Position numbers and translations under genes: made by a program. Shown here in pieces: positions 30,008 through 40,693 of a stretch of DNA of 51,789 nt (the first letter of the stretch is position 1; every line of letters starts with the position of its first letter). The stretch is taken from the NCBI GenBank assembly GCA_021776685.1, contig JAJFFJ010000133.1:1-51789 (forward strand), read 5' to 3'. Under the pieces are notes generated by a model. The model did no database searches, was not told the DNA's origin, and saw nothing but the letters and a program-made list of their open reading frames with translations. The stretch is from Alphaproteobacteria bacterium (GTDB lineage: Bacteria > Pseudomonadota > Alphaproteobacteria > Bin65).

Positions 30008-31233
30008 CGGCGCTGCCTTCGCTTTCGGAGCAGGGGGCGGCGTTCCTGCAGCCATGCGCGGCGTTCCGCGGCTGGATTGAGCAAAGGACGTACCCTGCCG
30101 GTTGGCCCGGCGGCCGGTACGGCGCGATTTGCGGCATTGGTGTCTCTCGCCCGTCCCGGGCGAATAATCATACGGTCGGCCAGGCGCATATCGAACACGG
30201 CAGCGCCTCGCTCCAGCAGGCGGTGGCGTTTGTCCAGCTGGAAGAACTTGGCCCAGGCGGCGTGGGAAAAGCCGGCGGGCAGCATCAGCCGCGCACCGTT
30301 GTGAAACCTCAGGTCCCAGCGTCGGTTGCCCTTGCGGTGGGCGGCAGCGATGCGGCGTGCAAGGCCGGGATGTCGGTTGATCAGATGTATCAGGGCGGGT
30401 GTCCGCGCCGGCGCACCGGCGCCGCTGACGCGCAGCAGGCCAGAAAAGCGTTTCTCCGGGGCGACAGGGATGACGGAGCCGGTCGTCGAAATGAGAGCTG
30501 CATCCCCCCCTTCACTCAGGCGGGCGACCGCACGATGCTCGCGCAACTGGACAAAAATCACACCGGAAAGACGGCGTTCAACGGAGGCGGAGGCGACCCA
30601 GGGCAGTGTTTCGATCCGTTTTCTGGCAGCGGCCAGGTCCAACTTCATCAGGCTGTCACCTTTGCGGATGCCGAGGGCTTGTTCAAGGGCTTTCCGAGAG
30701 GTTTGACGCCTTCCATCCACACGCAATTCCGCCAGCTGAACCTTCATGCCGGCTTCCGCTCTGCCCAGGCCCGAATCTACGGCTTTCGACACCCAGCTCG
30801 CGCCGCTTGAAAGGATGTCGGAAGACAGCAGCCAGACCACCCCGATGATAACAGCAAACCCTGTGGCGACCCGCCGAAGCCGGCGTATGTCCGTCATCCA
30901 GAAGGGCAGGGTCGGCATGCCTGGCATGGAGACGCGGTGGTGCATCGGCGGCCGGCTGCGTGGCGGGATATGACTGAGATTTTCGCTCCACGCCTCGGCG
31001 TCAGGGTGGAGACTGTTCTTTTCAGAATCGGGATCCAGATTTTCCGGCACGCTCGCAGCGGCGCGGGCAATGATGTCGCCCGGGCTCAGCTGGCCCTCGG
31101 GTTCCGTTTGCAGAAACTCCGTCGCCGTACCACGGGGCTCCACCGGGCGGTTGGATCGCCGGTGCAACACAGCATGTTCGAAATCAGGCTCCAGCCGTTC
31201 GTGCTGATCGTCGTAGTGGTTTACCCGTCGCAT
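30004..31233 (-). CDS. ftsQ: Cell division protein FtsQ
   Basis: FtsQ is a bitopic divisome scaffold. The 409 residues have a long cytoplasmic N-terminus (1-about 117), one membrane helix (about 118-140, VATGFAVIIGVVWLLSSDIL), then a POTRA domain beginning VQLAELRVDGRRQTSRKALE and the FtsQ domain with LPWVASASVERRLSGVIFVQL and EHRAVARL. An Arg-rich tail ends RRPLLRKRRQRR. I start it at the ATG at 31233, which has a perfect GAGGAGG 5 bases upstream, rather than at 31254. That gives a 13-base overlap with the ddl end. Its stop overlaps ftsA by 4 bases. It is longer than the E. coli protein (276) mainly because of the cytoplasmic part, as in other alphaproteobacteria. Confidence 0.94.
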   Translation of the reverse strand: MRRVNHYDDQHERLEPDFEHAVLHRRSNRPVEPRGTATEFLQTEPEGQLSPGDIIARAAASVPENLDPDSEKNSLHPDAEAWSENLSHIPPRSRPPMHHRVSMPGMPTLPFWMTDIRRLRRVATGFAVIIGVVWLLSSDILSSGASWVSKAVDSGLGRAEAGMKVQLAELRVDGRRQTSRKALEQALGIRKGDSLMKLDLAAARKRIETLPWVASASVERRLSGVIFVQLREHRAVARLSEGGDAALISTTGSVIPVAPEKRFSGLLRVSGAGAPARTPALIHLINRHPGLARRIAAAHRKGNRRWDLRFHNGARLMLPAGFSHAAWAKFFQLDKRHRLLERGAAVFDMRLADRMIIRPGRARDTNAANRAVPAAGPTGRVRPLLNPAAERRAWLQERRPLLRKRRQRR

Positions 31234-32144
31234 CGGGCCTCCTCGACCATCCAATGGACAAGGTCAGGAAAGGAGATGCCGCGATCAGCGGCGATTTCAG
31301 GCACCAGCGAGGTGGGCGTCATGCCCGGTTGGGTATTCACTTCCAGAATGTACAGGCGCCCGGGTTCGCCCTGGGTGTCGTCATAGCGAAGGTCAACCCG
31401 GCTAACGCCGCGGCAACCGAGCGCGGCGTGAGAGTTGACTGACAGCTCCAGCGATTCGGCATAGGCGTCGGGGTGGATCGGTGCCGGCATGATGTGGGTC
31501 GACGCGCCGGGCGTGTATTTGGCTACATAGTCGTAGAACCGGCGCTCGGTTCGGATTTCGATGGCGCCCAGCGCCCTGTCGCCCATGACGGCGACCTGAA
31601 TTTCGCGGCCGGGAATGAATTTCTCGATCAGCACCAAGTCGCGCGGATCGCCGTCGCGGATGCTTGCGGGGAAGCCCTCGTCGTCTTCCTCGAAGACCAG
31701 CTCCACGCCGACGGAGCTGCCTTCCGCCAGTGGTTTGAACACATAGGGGCGTTCCGGCTCACCGCGGTCCAGCAAGTCCTTGCGGCGGATGACTTCGCCG
31801 GGCGCCAGGGGAAGGCCTGCTGCCTCCAGCATCACACGGCTGACGTCCTTTTCCATGGCCAATGCGGAGGAGACCGCGCCGGAATGGGTGTAGGGGATCT
31901 GCAGCATGTCGAGCAGCCCCTGGATGCGGCCATCCTCTCCAAAAGTGCCATGTAAAGCGTTGAAGACGGCATCAGGGGCCGGGTCGAGGGCCCGCAGCAG
32001 GGCGGCGATATCCCGGGTCACATCCACGGGGGTCACGTCATAGCCGGCCTCGCGCAGCGCATTGGCGCAGCCTTCGCCGGACGACAGCGAAACCTCGCGC
32101 TCGGACGAAAAACCACCCATCAGGACTGCGACCCGTTTCGTCAT
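31221..32144 (-). CDS. ddl: D-alanine-D-alanine ligase
   Basis: Ddl makes the D-Ala-D-Ala dipeptide that MurF adds to the wall precursor. From the ATG at 32144 it has 307 residues, typical for DdlB. Motifs include VLMGGFSSEREVSLSSG at the N-terminus (ATP-grasp start), LHGTFGEDGRIQGLLD, YTHSGAVSSALAMEKD and, at the end, DLRYDD and ILEVNTQPGMTPTSLVPE, the metal-binding loop. The start is fixed by an ATGA overlap with murB; an earlier in-frame start is unlikely. The ddl end overlaps the ftsQ start by 13 bases. Confidence 0.97.
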   Translation of the reverse strand: MTKRVAVLMGGFSSEREVSLSSGEGCANALREAGYDVTPVDVTRDIAALLRALDPAPDAVFNALHGTFGEDGRIQGLLDMLQIPYTHSGAVSSALAMEKDVSRVMLEAAGLPLAPGEVIRRKDLLDRGEPERPYVFKPLAEGSSVGVELVFEEDDEGFPASIRDGDPRDLVLIEKFIPGREIQVAVMGDRALGAIEIRTERRFYDYVAKYTPGASTHIMPAPIHPDAYAESLELSVNSHAALGCRGVSRVDLRYDDTQGEPGRLYILEVNTQPGMTPTSLVPEIAADRGISFPDLVHWMVEEARCDG

Positions 32145-33088
32145 GCAGCGTTTTCCCAGGCTTCTTCGTCTCCAGGCAGGCCGATCCGCCGGATTTCCCA
32201 TTGCAGAGTGACGCCGAATTTCTCGAGCACCTGGCGGCGTACTTCTTCGCCCAGCGCTTCCAGCTGGCCAGCTGTCGCCTCGCCAGTGTTGATCAGGAAA
32301 TTGGTATGTTTGGGGCTGACCATGGCGCCGCCAATGCGCAGGCCGCGGCAGCCGGCCTGGTCCACCAGCTTCCAGGCTTTCAGGCCATCGGGATTTTTGA
32401 AGGTGCTGCCGCCGGTTCGGGTGCGTAGGGGCTGGCTCTGCTCACGCATCTCGCGGATGCGCGCCATGCGCAGCGCAATGGCTGCCCGGTCATCCTCCCG
32501 GCCGCGGAAGACTGCGCCTGTGAATATCCAGTCGTCCGGAATTTCGGAGTGGCGGTAGGAAAAGCCCATGTCCTCGACGGTCAGTTTGTGGACGCCGCCG
32601 GCCTGGTCCACGGCCTTGCATTCCATCAGAATGTCTTTGACTTCGTCGTCATAGGCGCCGGCGTTCATGCGCAAGGCGCCGCCGATCGCGCCCGGAATGC
32701 CGGACAGGAATTCGAGACCGGCAAGACCGGCATCGCGCGCTACCGCCGCGACGGCGGGGTCGGAGGCGCCGGCGCCGGCGCTGACGAGGTCACCGTCCAC
32801 CTCAGTTTCGGCCATTGCCTTGCCCAGCTTGACCACCACGCCGGGGATGCCGCCATCCCGGACCAGCATGTTGGAGCCGGTGCCGACCACCATGACGGGC
32901 ACGTCGGCCGGTTTCTCCGCCATGAACTGGCACAGATCCTCCCGGTCGGCCGGGCGGAACATCACTTCCGCCGGGCCACCGACCCGGAACCAGGTTTCCC
33001 GCGACAGGGGCGCGTTGGGGATGAACTCCCCGCGAACCGTCGGCAGGCGTTCGAGCAGTCCAGAACTGTGCGCGTCGACAACAGTCAT
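32141..33088 (-). CDS. murB: UDP-N-acetylenolpyruvoylglucosamine reductase
   Basis: MurB is the FAD enzyme that reduces UDP-GlcNAc-enolpyruvate to UDP-MurNAc with NADPH. In 315 residues it shows the FAD-binding [14 protein letters not shown] (33-46), [12 protein letters not shown] (69-80), [18 protein letters not shown] (129-146) and YRHSEIP. The catalytic acid S228 is in [10 protein letters not shown] and E298 is in WEIRRIG. It overlaps murC upstream and ddl downstream by 4 bases each. Placement between murC and ddl is the standard alphaproteobacterial order. Confidence 0.98.
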   Translation of the reverse strand: MTVVDAHSSGLLERLPTVRGEFIPNAPLSRETWFRVGGPAEVMFRPADREDLCQFMAEKPADVPVMVVGTGSNMLVRDGGIPGVVVKLGKAMAETEVDGDLVSAGAGASDPAVAAVARDAGLAGLEFLSGIPGAIGGALRMNAGAYDDEVKDILMECKAVDQAGGVHKLTVEDMGFSYRHSEIPDDWIFTGAVFRGREDDRAAIALRMARIREMREQSQPLRTRTGGSTFKNPDGLKAWKLVDQAGCRGLRIGGAMVSPKHTNFLINTGEATAGQLEALGEEVRRQVLEKFGVTLQWEIRRIGLPGDEEAWENAA

Positions 33089-34512
33089 GTGGTGTCTCCA
33101 AGGACTTCCTTCAGTTGATCGGGCAGGGCATTGGCCCAGTGGGTGATATTGCCAGCGCCCAGGCAGATAACGATGTCGCCCGGACCTGCGAGGTCGGCGA
33201 TCATCGCCGGCAGGTCTTCCGGCTTGTCCAATGTCTTGACGTTGCGGTGGCCGTGGGCGCGGAGGCCTTCGGCCAGTGCGTCCCGGTCCGCGCCGGGGAT
33301 TGGGTCCTCACCGGCGGTAAACACGTCTGCCACCACCACCTTGTCGGCGTCGTTGAAGCAGGTGCAGAATTCCTCGAACAGGTCGTTCAGCCGGGAATAG
33401 CGGTGCGGCTGCATGACGGCGATGACTGCACCGTCTGTTGCTTGGCGCCCCGCGCGCAGCACGGCGGATATTTCCACCGGATGATGGCCATAGTCGTCGA
33501 TCACGGAGATGCCGCCGGCCTCACCGGTCTTGGTGAAGCGCCGCTTGACGCCCTCGAAGGCGGCGATGCCCGCGCGGATGGTGTCGGGTTCAATCTGCAG
33601 TTCCAGGCCGATGGAAATGGCGGCCAGCGCGTTGCGGATATTGTGGTCTCCCAGCATCGGCAGACGGAAGGTGCCGATGGAGGTTTTCTCCCGGGTCATG
33701 CGGTCTTTCTGCTGCACATCAAAAACCGCGAGGCCATCTTCAACCCGTATGTTCTTGGCGCGCACGTCCGCCTGCCGGCTGTAGCCGTAGGTGACCAGCC
33801 GCCGGTCAGACAGGCGGGGGATCATCGCCTGAACTTCGGGATGGTCGATGCACAGCACAGCGCTGCCATAGAAGGGGATGTTGCCGACAAATGTGTCGAA
33901 GGCGAACCGCAGCGCGTCGAAGTCGCCGTAGTGATCCATATGTTCGGGGTCGATGTTGGTGACGACGGCGATGGTCGCGGGCAGCTTGAGGAACGAGCCG
34001 TCTGATTCGTCCGCCTCGACCACCATCCAGTCGCCATCGCCCAGCCGTGCATTGGTGCCGTAGGCGTTGATGATGCCGCCGTTGACCACAGTGGGATCGA
34101 CGCCGGCATGGTCCAGCATCGCCGCGATCATTGACGTGGTTGTGGTCTTGCCATGGGTGCCGCCTACGGCGATGGCCCATTTCAGGCGCATCAGCTCGCC
34201 CAGCATCTCTGCACGGCGGACCACGGGGGTCAGGCGCGCGCGGGCGGCGACCACTTCCGGGTTGTCCGGTTGGACGGCGGTGGAGACCACCACCACGGCG
34301 GCATCGCCAATATTCTCGCTGGCATGTCCGACCGTCACGCCGATGCCCAGTTCGCGCAGGCGGAGGACGTTGGCGCTCTCCGCCATGTCGCTGCCCTGCA
34401 CGTCATAGCCCAGGCTGTGCAGAATCTCGGCGATCCCGCTCATGCCAATGCCGCCGATACCGACAAAGTGGATCGTGCCAAGGTCCAGGGGCAGAGTTGA
34501 AATGGTGGTCAT
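33085..34512 (-). CDS. murC: UDP-N-acetylmuramate--L-alanine ligase
   Basis: MurC adds L-alanine to UDP-MurNAc, the first peptide step of wall precursor synthesis. The 475-residue product has the Rossmann motif [16 protein letters not shown] (16-31), the ATP loop [11 protein letters not shown] (118-128), [25 protein letters not shown] and [11 protein letters not shown] plus [11 protein letters not shown] in the C-terminal domain. It is coupled by 4-base overlaps to murG upstream and murB downstream. Confidence 0.98.
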   Translation of the reverse strand: MTTISTLPLDLGTIHFVGIGGIGMSGIAEILHSLGYDVQGSDMAESANVLRLRELGIGVTVGHASENIGDAAVVVVSTAVQPDNPEVVAARARLTPVVRRAEMLGELMRLKWAIAVGGTHGKTTTTSMIAAMLDHAGVDPTVVNGGIINAYGTNARLGDGDWMVVEADESDGSFLKLPATIAVVTNIDPEHMDHYGDFDALRFAFDTFVGNIPFYGSAVLCIDHPEVQAMIPRLSDRRLVTYGYSRQADVRAKNIRVEDGLAVFDVQQKDRMTREKTSIGTFRLPMLGDHNIRNALAAISIGLELQIEPDTIRAGIAAFEGVKRRFTKTGEAGGISVIDDYGHHPVEISAVLRAGRQATDGAVIAVMQPHRYSRLNDLFEEFCTCFNDADKVVVADVFTAGEDPIPGADRDALAEGLRAHGHRNVKTLDKPEDLPAMIADLAGPGDIVICLGAGNITHWANALPDQLKEVLGDTT

Positions 34513-35606
34513 GTGATAGCCCCCATGGTGTCTTCGACCAGATCAGCCAGCCGGTCGGCTGCATCCGGGATTGCGCGTGCAGTGGCCGCTTGGCTGGCGG
34601 TGGCCAGCTGGGCCGGATTGGCCAACAGCGCCTTGAGCCGGGTGGCCAGGGATTCGGCAGTAAAGTCGTCTTGGGCCATCACCCAGCCCGCGCCTGCCTC
34701 GGCCACTTCCTCGGCATTGTAGAGTTGGTGGTTGTCGGCCGCGAAGGGGTAGGGAACCATGATCGTGGGCAGCCCGGCGACCATGGCTTCCGACACGGTC
34801 CCTGCGCCGGAGCGGCAGATCATCAGATGGGCGCTGCCGACACGGGCCGGCACGTCGTCGAAGAAATCATTCAGCTCCGCTTCCACGCCCAAATCGGCGT
34901 AGGCCGTGCGGGCGCGCTCAAGATCCTCGGGGCGGCATTGCTGGGTCAGCTGCAGGCGCCGGCGCTCGTTCTCGTCCAGCAACGCGAAGGCCTCGGGGAT
35001 CACGTCGCTGAAGATGCGCGCGCCCTGGCTGCCGCCCAGCACCAGCAGGCGCATCTCGCCATTGGCTGCTGGCGGGTCGTAGGCGCGCGGGTGAAGGCCG
35101 ATGAAGTCGGGGCGAACCGGGTTGCCGGTTTCTTCAGTACGGACGCCATCAGGGATCGCGTGAACCTTGTGGAAAGATGTGGCGATGGCCGCGACCTGCA
35201 GGGCCAGTTTGCGGTTGGCGAGGCCCAGCCAGGCATTCTGTTCGTGGAGTACCACGGACCGGCCCTGACGGCAGGCCATGAAGCAGGTGGGGAAGGAGGC
35301 ATAGCCGCCGAAGCCGACAACGCCGCGGGCGCCCACGCGCCGCAGCAGGCGGGCGCCAGCCCAAGCGCCGCGGGCCAGGGTGAACATGAAGGTCAGTTTG
35401 CCCAGCGGGCCGCCGCGGGACGGGGACGCTGCCGGTACGATCACCGCTTCCGCGCCCTCCAGCCGTTTCACATATTCCACACCGCGGGCGTCCGTGGCGA
35501 ACACCACCCGATGGCCACGTTTGAGCAGGGCCTCGCCCAGGGCGACCGCCGGGAACATATGCCCGCCGGTGCCGCCGGCTGTCAGGATAATGGCGCGATT
35601 ACTCAT
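34509..35606 (-). CDS. murG: Lipid II synthase MurG
   Basis: MurG is the membrane-associated GT28 glycosyltransferase that adds GlcNAc to lipid I to give lipid II. The 365 residues include the glycine-rich loop [13 protein letters not shown] (11-23), [36 protein letters not shown] and the donor site [20 protein letters not shown], then [15 protein letters not shown]. It overlaps ftsW and murC by 4 bases, fitting lipid II handover from MurG to the flippase and synthase steps. Confidence 0.98.
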   Translation of the reverse strand: MSNRAIILTAGGTGGHMFPAVALGEALLKRGHRVVFATDARGVEYVKRLEGAEAVIVPAASPSRGGPLGKLTFMFTLARGAWAGARLLRRVGARGVVGFGGYASFPTCFMACRQGRSVVLHEQNAWLGLANRKLALQVAAIATSFHKVHAIPDGVRTEETGNPVRPDFIGLHPRAYDPPAANGEMRLLVLGGSQGARIFSDVIPEAFALLDENERRRLQLTQQCRPEDLERARTAYADLGVEAELNDFFDDVPARVGSAHLMICRSGAGTVSEAMVAGLPTIMVPYPFAADNHQLYNAEEVAEAGAGWVMAQDDFTAESLATRLKALLANPAQLATASQAATARAIPDAADRLADLVEDTMGAIT

Positions 35607-36724
35607 AGCCGCACCCCGCGCCGCGTGCGGGTCAGCGCCAGCACCATACCCATGCCGAAGGCCAGGGCGATCAGTGATGAGCCGCCGTAGGAAATGAACG
35701 GCAGGGTCATGCCCTTGGTGGGAATCAGATGCAGGGTCGAGGCCATGTTGATCAGCGCCTGCAGGCCAAAGCCCACCAGCAGGCCGGTGGTGGCGAAAAG
35801 CACGAAGAGGTTTTCGTCCTGGGCGGCGCGGCCAAAGCCCCGCAGCAGGATAAACAGATAGGTCAGCAGGATCAGGGCGCAGGCGATCAGGCCAAACTCC
35901 TCGCCGGCGACGGCGAAGATAAAGTCCGCATGGGCGTCCGGCAGCTGGCTTTTGACACTGCCTTCGCCAGGACCGAGGCCGGTCAGCCCGCCCTGGCGGA
36001 ACGCATCCAGCGCCTTGCCAATCTGATAGCCGTCGCCCGCGGATGGGTCGAGGAATTGGTCAATGCGCTGGGCGACATGCGGGAAGACCAGATAGGCGAC
36101 GTAGAGACAGACCAGGCCGCAAACCACAAGTCCGGCAACCCAGATCATCGACAGGCCGGCCAGGAATAACTGACTGAACCAGATGCCCATCAGGATCACC
36201 GCCTGGCCAACATCAGGCTGGAGCAGCAGCACGCCGAGGATCCCGAGACCGACCACGGCCGAAATCGTGCCGCCCGGGAATTTGGGTTGCAGTTGCCCGG
36301 TGGAGAACATCCAGGCGGCAAAGACCGCATAGGCCGGTTTTACAAATTCAGACGGCTGAAGCGAGAAGCCGCCCAGGAAGATCCAGCGCCGTGCGCCCTT
36401 GATTTCCGGTCCTGTGAAGGTGGCGGCGACAGTCAGCGCCATCGCACCGAGCAGGACGAAGAAGGCGACCCGGCGTACCCAGCGGGCAGGCAGCAAGGAG
36501 ACGCCCATCATCATTGCCATGGCGACCGGAATCAGCACCAGCTGCTGGCGCACGAAATGGAAGATATCGATGTTGATGCGCGCGGCGGCAGGCGGCCCGG
36601 CGGCATAGGTCAGGACTGCGCCATAGCCGACCAGCAGGACGAGTCCGGCCAGCATCCAATGGTCGACGGTCCACCACCAGTGGCCGACGACACTTCGGTC
36701 ATTGCGGGCGATGGCGACACTCAT
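35603..36724 (-). CDS. ftsW: SEDS peptidoglycan glycosyltransferase FtsW
   Basis: FtsW polymerises septal glycan together with FtsI. The 373-residue polytopic protein has about ten membrane helices. SEDS signatures are GARRWIFLGGFSLQPSEFVKP near residues 110-130, LLLQPDVGQAVIL, the loop GPGEGSVKSQLPDAHADFIF with AVAGEEFGLI, and the C-terminal PTKGMTLPFISYGGSS. The stop and start are shared by 4 bases with murG and murD. Presence of the septal loop and the PFISYGGSS motif in a dcw cluster makes FtsW, not RodA, the right call. Confidence 0.97.
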   Translation of the reverse strand: MSVAIARNDRSVVGHWWWTVDHWMLAGLVLLVGYGAVLTYAAGPPAAARINIDIFHFVRQQLVLIPVAMAMMMGVSLLPARWVRRVAFFVLLGAMALTVAATFTGPEIKGARRWIFLGGFSLQPSEFVKPAYAVFAAWMFSTGQLQPKFPGGTISAVVGLGILGVLLLQPDVGQAVILMGIWFSQLFLAGLSMIWVAGLVVCGLVCLYVAYLVFPHVAQRIDQFLDPSAGDGYQIGKALDAFRQGGLTGLGPGEGSVKSQLPDAHADFIFAVAGEEFGLIACALILLTYLFILLRGFGRAAQDENLFVLFATTGLLVGFGLQALINMASTLHLIPTKGMTLPFISYGGSSLIALAFGMGMVLALTRTRRGVRL

Positions 36725-38148
36725 GGGCGCGCCTCCTGCCCGTCTGCCTTCACGTCGGCCAAATTGTCATTGACCAGATCGCGGAACTGATCCCCCCGGG
36801 CGCCAAAGCTGGCGAACTGGTCCCAGGAGGCGCAGGCGGGGGACAGCAGAACTGTTTTTTCGCCAGGCGCGTTGTCGTTCTGCGCCAGTTTGTGGGCCGC
36901 GGCGACGGCAACGTCGAGCGTGCCGCAGAGCGAGTGGGCGACCTCGGCGGTGCCGAGAAACTCCGCAATAACTTCTGCCGCTTCGCCGATCAGACAGGCG
37001 TGGACCACACGGGGCAGGTGGGGGCGCAGCTCTTCATAGCCGCCTTCCTTGCCCTGGCCGCCGGCAATCCAGTAGATGCGGTCAAAGCTGCCCAATGCCC
37101 GCGCGGCGGCGTCCTGATTGGTCGCCTTGCTGTCGTTGACGTAGAGCACGTCGCCGGCGCTGGCGACCAGCTCCTGGCGGTGGGGCAGACCGGCAAAACT
37201 TTCGATACCCTGAGCGATGACGGCGGCCGGCACACCAAGCGCCCGGCACACGGCATAGGCGGCCGCTGCATTCTGGCCGTTGTGGCGGCCACGCAAGGTG
37301 GGGATGCCGTCGAGGCTCATGATCTCCGCTGGCGCGTCGCCGGAATGGTCGATCAGCCGCGTATTGGCGACGCCGATCTGGCCTGCGTCCGGGGCATCAG
37401 CGGTAACAGATACGATTTCCGCGCCGCTGCTCAGTCGCAGGCGCGCGAGCACGCCGCGGCTATGGTTGTCGTCGGCGCAGACCACGGCGGTGCAGTCTTC
37501 GTCCTGCCGGTCGAAGATATGCTCCTTGGCGGCGATATAGCCGTCCATGCCGTTGTGGCGGTCCAGATGGTCCTCGCTGACATTCAGCAACAGGGCCACG
37601 TCAAAGCCGATCGAAAAGGTCCGTTCCAGCTGGTAGGAGGACATCTCCAGTACATAGATGCCTTCTTCTTCCCCATCGTCTCCAAGCGGCTCCAGCCCCA
37701 GTACCGGCGGACCCAGATTGCCGCCCACCTCGATCCGCCGCCCGGCAGTCTCGAGGATATGGGCGATCAAGGCTGTGGTGGTGGATTTGCCGTTGGTGCC
37801 GGTGATGCCGACATAGGTGGCGCGAGTTTGCGCCCGGCCCAGCAGGTCCACATCGCAAATGATTTCCGCGCCCGCCAACTGCGCCTTGAGGGCGACAGGA
37901 TGGGGCGCCGGATAGGTGTGCGGAATGCCCGGGCTCAGCACCAATGTGTCGACGCCGGTCCAGTCCATTTCCATCAGGTCGGCGATTGTTGCGCCTTCGG
38001 CCCGCGCCATTTCCTGCTGCGCTTCACTGTCGTCCCAGGCGCGGACATCCGCGCCGCTCGCCACCAGGGCGCGCACGGTCGCGAGCCCGGCAACACCCAG
38101 GCCCATGACGGCGACGCATCTGTCAGCAAATTCGGGGACGCGGATCAT
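36721..38148 (-). CDS. murD: UDP-N-acetylmuramoylalanine--D-glutamate ligase
   Basis: MurD adds D-glutamate to UDP-MurNAc-L-Ala. The 475 residues carry the N-terminal VMGLGVAGLATVRAL (14-28), LVLSPGIP, ATP loop GITGTNGKSTTTALI (114-128), EMSSYQLERT, LNVSEDHLDRHNGMD, LPHRQELV with NDSKATN, and LLSPACASWDQFASFGARG near the end. The ATG is 4 bases after the mraY stop, with GAGGTAG inside the mraY end acting as ribosome site. The stop overlaps ftsW. Confidence 0.98.
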   Translation of the reverse strand: MIRVPEFADRCVAVMGLGVAGLATVRALVASGADVRAWDDSEAQQEMARAEGATIADLMEMDWTGVDTLVLSPGIPHTYPAPHPVALKAQLAGAEIICDVDLLGRAQTRATYVGITGTNGKSTTTALIAHILETAGRRIEVGGNLGPPVLGLEPLGDDGEEEGIYVLEMSSYQLERTFSIGFDVALLLNVSEDHLDRHNGMDGYIAAKEHIFDRQDEDCTAVVCADDNHSRGVLARLRLSSGAEIVSVTADAPDAGQIGVANTRLIDHSGDAPAEIMSLDGIPTLRGRHNGQNAAAAYAVCRALGVPAAVIAQGIESFAGLPHRQELVASAGDVLYVNDSKATNQDAAARALGSFDRIYWIAGGQGKEGGYEELRPHLPRVVHACLIGEAAEVIAEFLGTAEVAHSLCGTLDVAVAAAHKLAQNDNAPGEKTVLLSPACASWDQFASFGARGDQFRDLVNDNLADVKADGQEARP

Positions 38149-38152
38149 GCAG

Positions 38153-39277
38153 CTACCTCAGCTTCAGGGTGGCGAGGCCGATGATCGCGAGGATCGCGGC
38201 GATGATCCAGAACCGCACGACGACGGTCTCTTCCTTCCAGCCCTTCTGCTCGAAGTGGTGGTGGATTGGGGCCATGCGAAACACCCGTTTACCCGTCATC
38301 TTGAAGGATATGACCTGGATTATGACCGACAGGGTCTCGAGCACGAACAGGCCACCGACGATGGCCAGCACGATCTCGTGCTTGACGGCGACAGCGATTG
38401 CGCCCAACGCGCCGCCCATGGACAGCGAGCCCGTGTCGCCCATGAAGACCATGGCCGGCGGCGCATTGAACCAAAGGAAACCCAAACCCGCGCCAATCAA
38501 TGCGGCGCAGAAAATGGCCAGCTCACCACTGCCCGGCAGGTGGTTGATCTGCAGCCACTTGGCGAAGACGGCGTTGCCGGCGAAATAGGCGATCAGCGCA
38601 AAGACGCCCGCGGCCATCATGATCGGCACGATGGCCAGGCCGTCCAGCCCGTCCGTCAGGTTCACCGCATTCGACGCGCCAATCATGACAAAGGCGGCGA
38701 AAGGCAGGAAGAACCAGCCGAGGTGGATCAGGTAATCCTTGACGAAGGGGAAGGCGAGACCGGTAGCGATGTCCGGTGCCTCCAGGCCCTTGGCGGTAAT
38801 GGTGGCTTCCTCCGCCCAACCCAGGCGCATCAGCCAATAGGTGGCCATGAAGCTGATAATGATCTGCCCGGCGAGCTTGAGCTTCCCCGGCATGCCGTCA
38901 GTCGAGCGCTTGGTCAGCTTCTGATAGTCGTCATAGAAGCCGAGCGCGCCGAAGCCGATGGTGACGATCATAATCGCCCACACATACTCGGCGTCGAAGC
39001 GCATCCACAGGAAGGTGCTGACGCCCACCGAAAGCAGGATCAGAACTCCGCCCATGGTCGGCGTGCCGACTTTCTTCAGATGGCTTTCCGGCCCATCGTC
39101 GCGGATCGGCTGGCCTTCGCCCTGTTTCCGCTTGAGCCAGCGGATGACCGCCGGCCCCAGCAACAGGCAGATAATCAGAGCGGTTATCAGCGCGCCGCCG
39201 GCCCGGAAGGTGGGGAACCGAAGCAGGTTGAAGCCAATGAAGTCTTCGGCGAAGGGAAACAGCAGTTCAAACAGCAT
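38153..39277 (-). CDS. mraY: Phospho-N-acetylmuramoyl-pentapeptide transferase
   Basis: MraY transfers phospho-MurNAc-pentapeptide to undecaprenyl phosphate, giving lipid I. The 374-residue protein has ten membrane helices, with the catalytic loops [34 protein letters not shown] and [15 protein letters not shown]. The signature [20 protein letters not shown] is near the end. GAGGATAG lies just before the ATG. It sits 18 bases behind murF and 4 bases ahead of murD. Confidence 0.98.
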   Translation of the reverse strand: MLFELLFPFAEDFIGFNLLRFPTFRAGGALITALIICLLLGPAVIRWLKRKQGEGQPIRDDGPESHLKKVGTPTMGGVLILLSVGVSTFLWMRFDAEYVWAIMIVTIGFGALGFYDDYQKLTKRSTDGMPGKLKLAGQIIISFMATYWLMRLGWAEEATITAKGLEAPDIATGLAFPFVKDYLIHLGWFFLPFAAFVMIGASNAVNLTDGLDGLAIVPIMMAAGVFALIAYFAGNAVFAKWLQINHLPGSGELAIFCAALIGAGLGFLWFNAPPAMVFMGDTGSLSMGGALGAIAVAVKHEIVLAIVGGLFVLETLSVIIQVISFKMTGKRVFRMAPIHHHFEQKGWKEETVVVRFWIIAAILAIIGLATLKLR

Positions 39278-39295
39278 GGACTATCCTCTGGCACA

Positions 39296-40693
39296 TCATG
39301 CGGATGGCTCCGCGCCGTGGGCGAGCAGGGCGTCGACAATGGGCGCCATGCGGCTACCCAACGAGCCTTTCACACAAACCACATCGCCGGCGGCGACGGT
39401 TTCAAGTACGCGGGGCAGCAGGCTTTCGGAGTCGACCGCATGGTAGCCACGGCGGTCGTCCGGAATGGCTTCATAAAGTGCGGCCATGTGGGGGCCTGCG
39501 CACATCAACATGTCGATCCCTGCATCTATCAGCGGCCCGGCAAGTTCTGCGTGTAGTTGATCCGCCTCAGCGCCCAACTCCCGCATGTCGCCCAGCACGG
39601 CAATGCGCCGGCCACCGTCAGAGGGATTGGCCAGCATGAGGGTTTCGAACGCCGCCAGCATTGCTGCCGGACTGGCGTTGTAGCTTTCATCTATGACCAC
39701 AGCGTGGCCATCGCCGATACGGACTTCAAATCGTGCGCCTCGGCCCTTGACTGGCGAGAGGCTTTCCAGTGACGCCGCGGTGGCAAGAAGGTCGGCACCA
39801 GCGGCGGCCGCGGCGGCCAGCAATCCCAGGCTGTTGATCACATTGTGGTGGCCGGGCAGGGCAAGCGTGTAATTGATGCGCTCGCCGGCGATTTCTGCGG
39901 AGACCAGGCTCTTGTTTTCTTCCATCACGGAGGACAGCAGGCGCGCCTCCGCCTCGTGATGTCCGCCAAAGGAGATGATGCGGCTGCAATTTGCTTCCCG
40001 TGCGCGGCGATCCAGCAGGTCGTAATGGTCATTGTCCTTGGGCAAGACGGCAACGCCGCCCTCAGCGCCAGCAAAGACTTCGGCCTTGGCCTCGGCGACC
40101 TCTTCCACGGAGGTGAAAAACTCCACATGGGCGGCGGCGACCCAGGTGATCAGCGCCACGTGAGGCCGTGTCAGCTCTGATAAGGGCGTGAGTTCGCCTG
40201 GGTGGTTCATGCCGAGTTCGATCACGGCAAAATCGGTATCTGCCGGCATGCGCGCCAGCGTCAGCGGCGCGCCCCAATGGTTGTTCAGGTTGCCCTGGGT
40301 GGCATAGGCGCGACCCTGGCCGGCGAGCCCATGACGCAACGCCTCTTTAGTGCCGGTCTTGCCGACACTGCCGGTGATGGCGATGACCTGCCCGCCCATA
40401 CGCGCGCGGCCGGCGGCGCCCAGGGCATTGAGACCCTCGAAGGTGTCATCAACCTCGACGGCGTTGCCGTCGCCGGCACGGCCTGGCTCGACCATCGCGG
40501 CGGCGGCGCCGGCACTGGCCGCAGCAGCCACATAGTCGTGGCCATCGAAATTGGGACCCTTGAGCGCGACGAACAGATCGCCGGCCATGACCGAGCGGCT
40601 GTCGATGGAGACGCCCGTGGCGGTCCAGTCGCCAACGGCCTTGCCGCCGGTGGCGGCCGCCGCATCTTCAGCGGTCCAGAGGTCGCGGCTCAT
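39296..40693 (-). CDS. murF: UDP-MurNAc-tripeptide--D-Ala-D-Ala ligase
   Basis: MurF attaches the D-Ala-D-Ala made by Ddl to finish the pentapeptide precursor. The 465 residues include DSRSVMAGDLFVALKG (31-46), the ATP loop ITGSVGKTGTKEALR (106-120), IELGMNHPGELTPLS, the NN motif in GNLNNHWGAPLTLARM, and DESYNASPAAMLAAFETL with VLGDMRELG in the C-terminal half. It overlaps the murE stop by 4 bases and precedes mraY. Confidence 0.97.
   Translation of the reverse strand: MSRDLWTAEDAAAATGGKAVGDWTATGVSIDSRSVMAGDLFVALKGPNFDGHDYVAAAASAGAAAAMVEPGRAGDGNAVEVDDTFEGLNALGAAGRARMGGQVIAITGSVGKTGTKEALRHGLAGQGRAYATQGNLNNHWGAPLTLARMPADTDFAVIELGMNHPGELTPLSELTRPHVALITWVAAAHVEFFTSVEEVAEAKAEVFAGAEGGVAVLPKDNDHYDLLDRRAREANCSRIISFGGHHEAEARLLSSVMEENKSLVSAEIAGERINYTLALPGHHNVINSLGLLAAAAAAGADLLATAASLESLSPVKGRGARFEVRIGDGHAVVIDESYNASPAAMLAAFETLMLANPSDGGRRIAVLGDMRELGAEADQLHAELAGPLIDAGIDMLMCAGPHMAALYEAIPDDRRGYHAVDSESLLPRVLETVAAGDVVCVKGSLGSRMAPIVDALLAHGAEPSA

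Noticed and set aside
34131-35690. A 519-codon open frame opposite murC and murG
   Set aside because: No recognisable motif, and it runs across the junction of two well-supported genes on the other strand; GC-rich third positions explain its length.
37916-39556. A 546-codon open frame opposite murD, mraY and murF
   Set aside because: It spans three conserved genes antisense and has a His/Asp/Gln-rich shadow composition.
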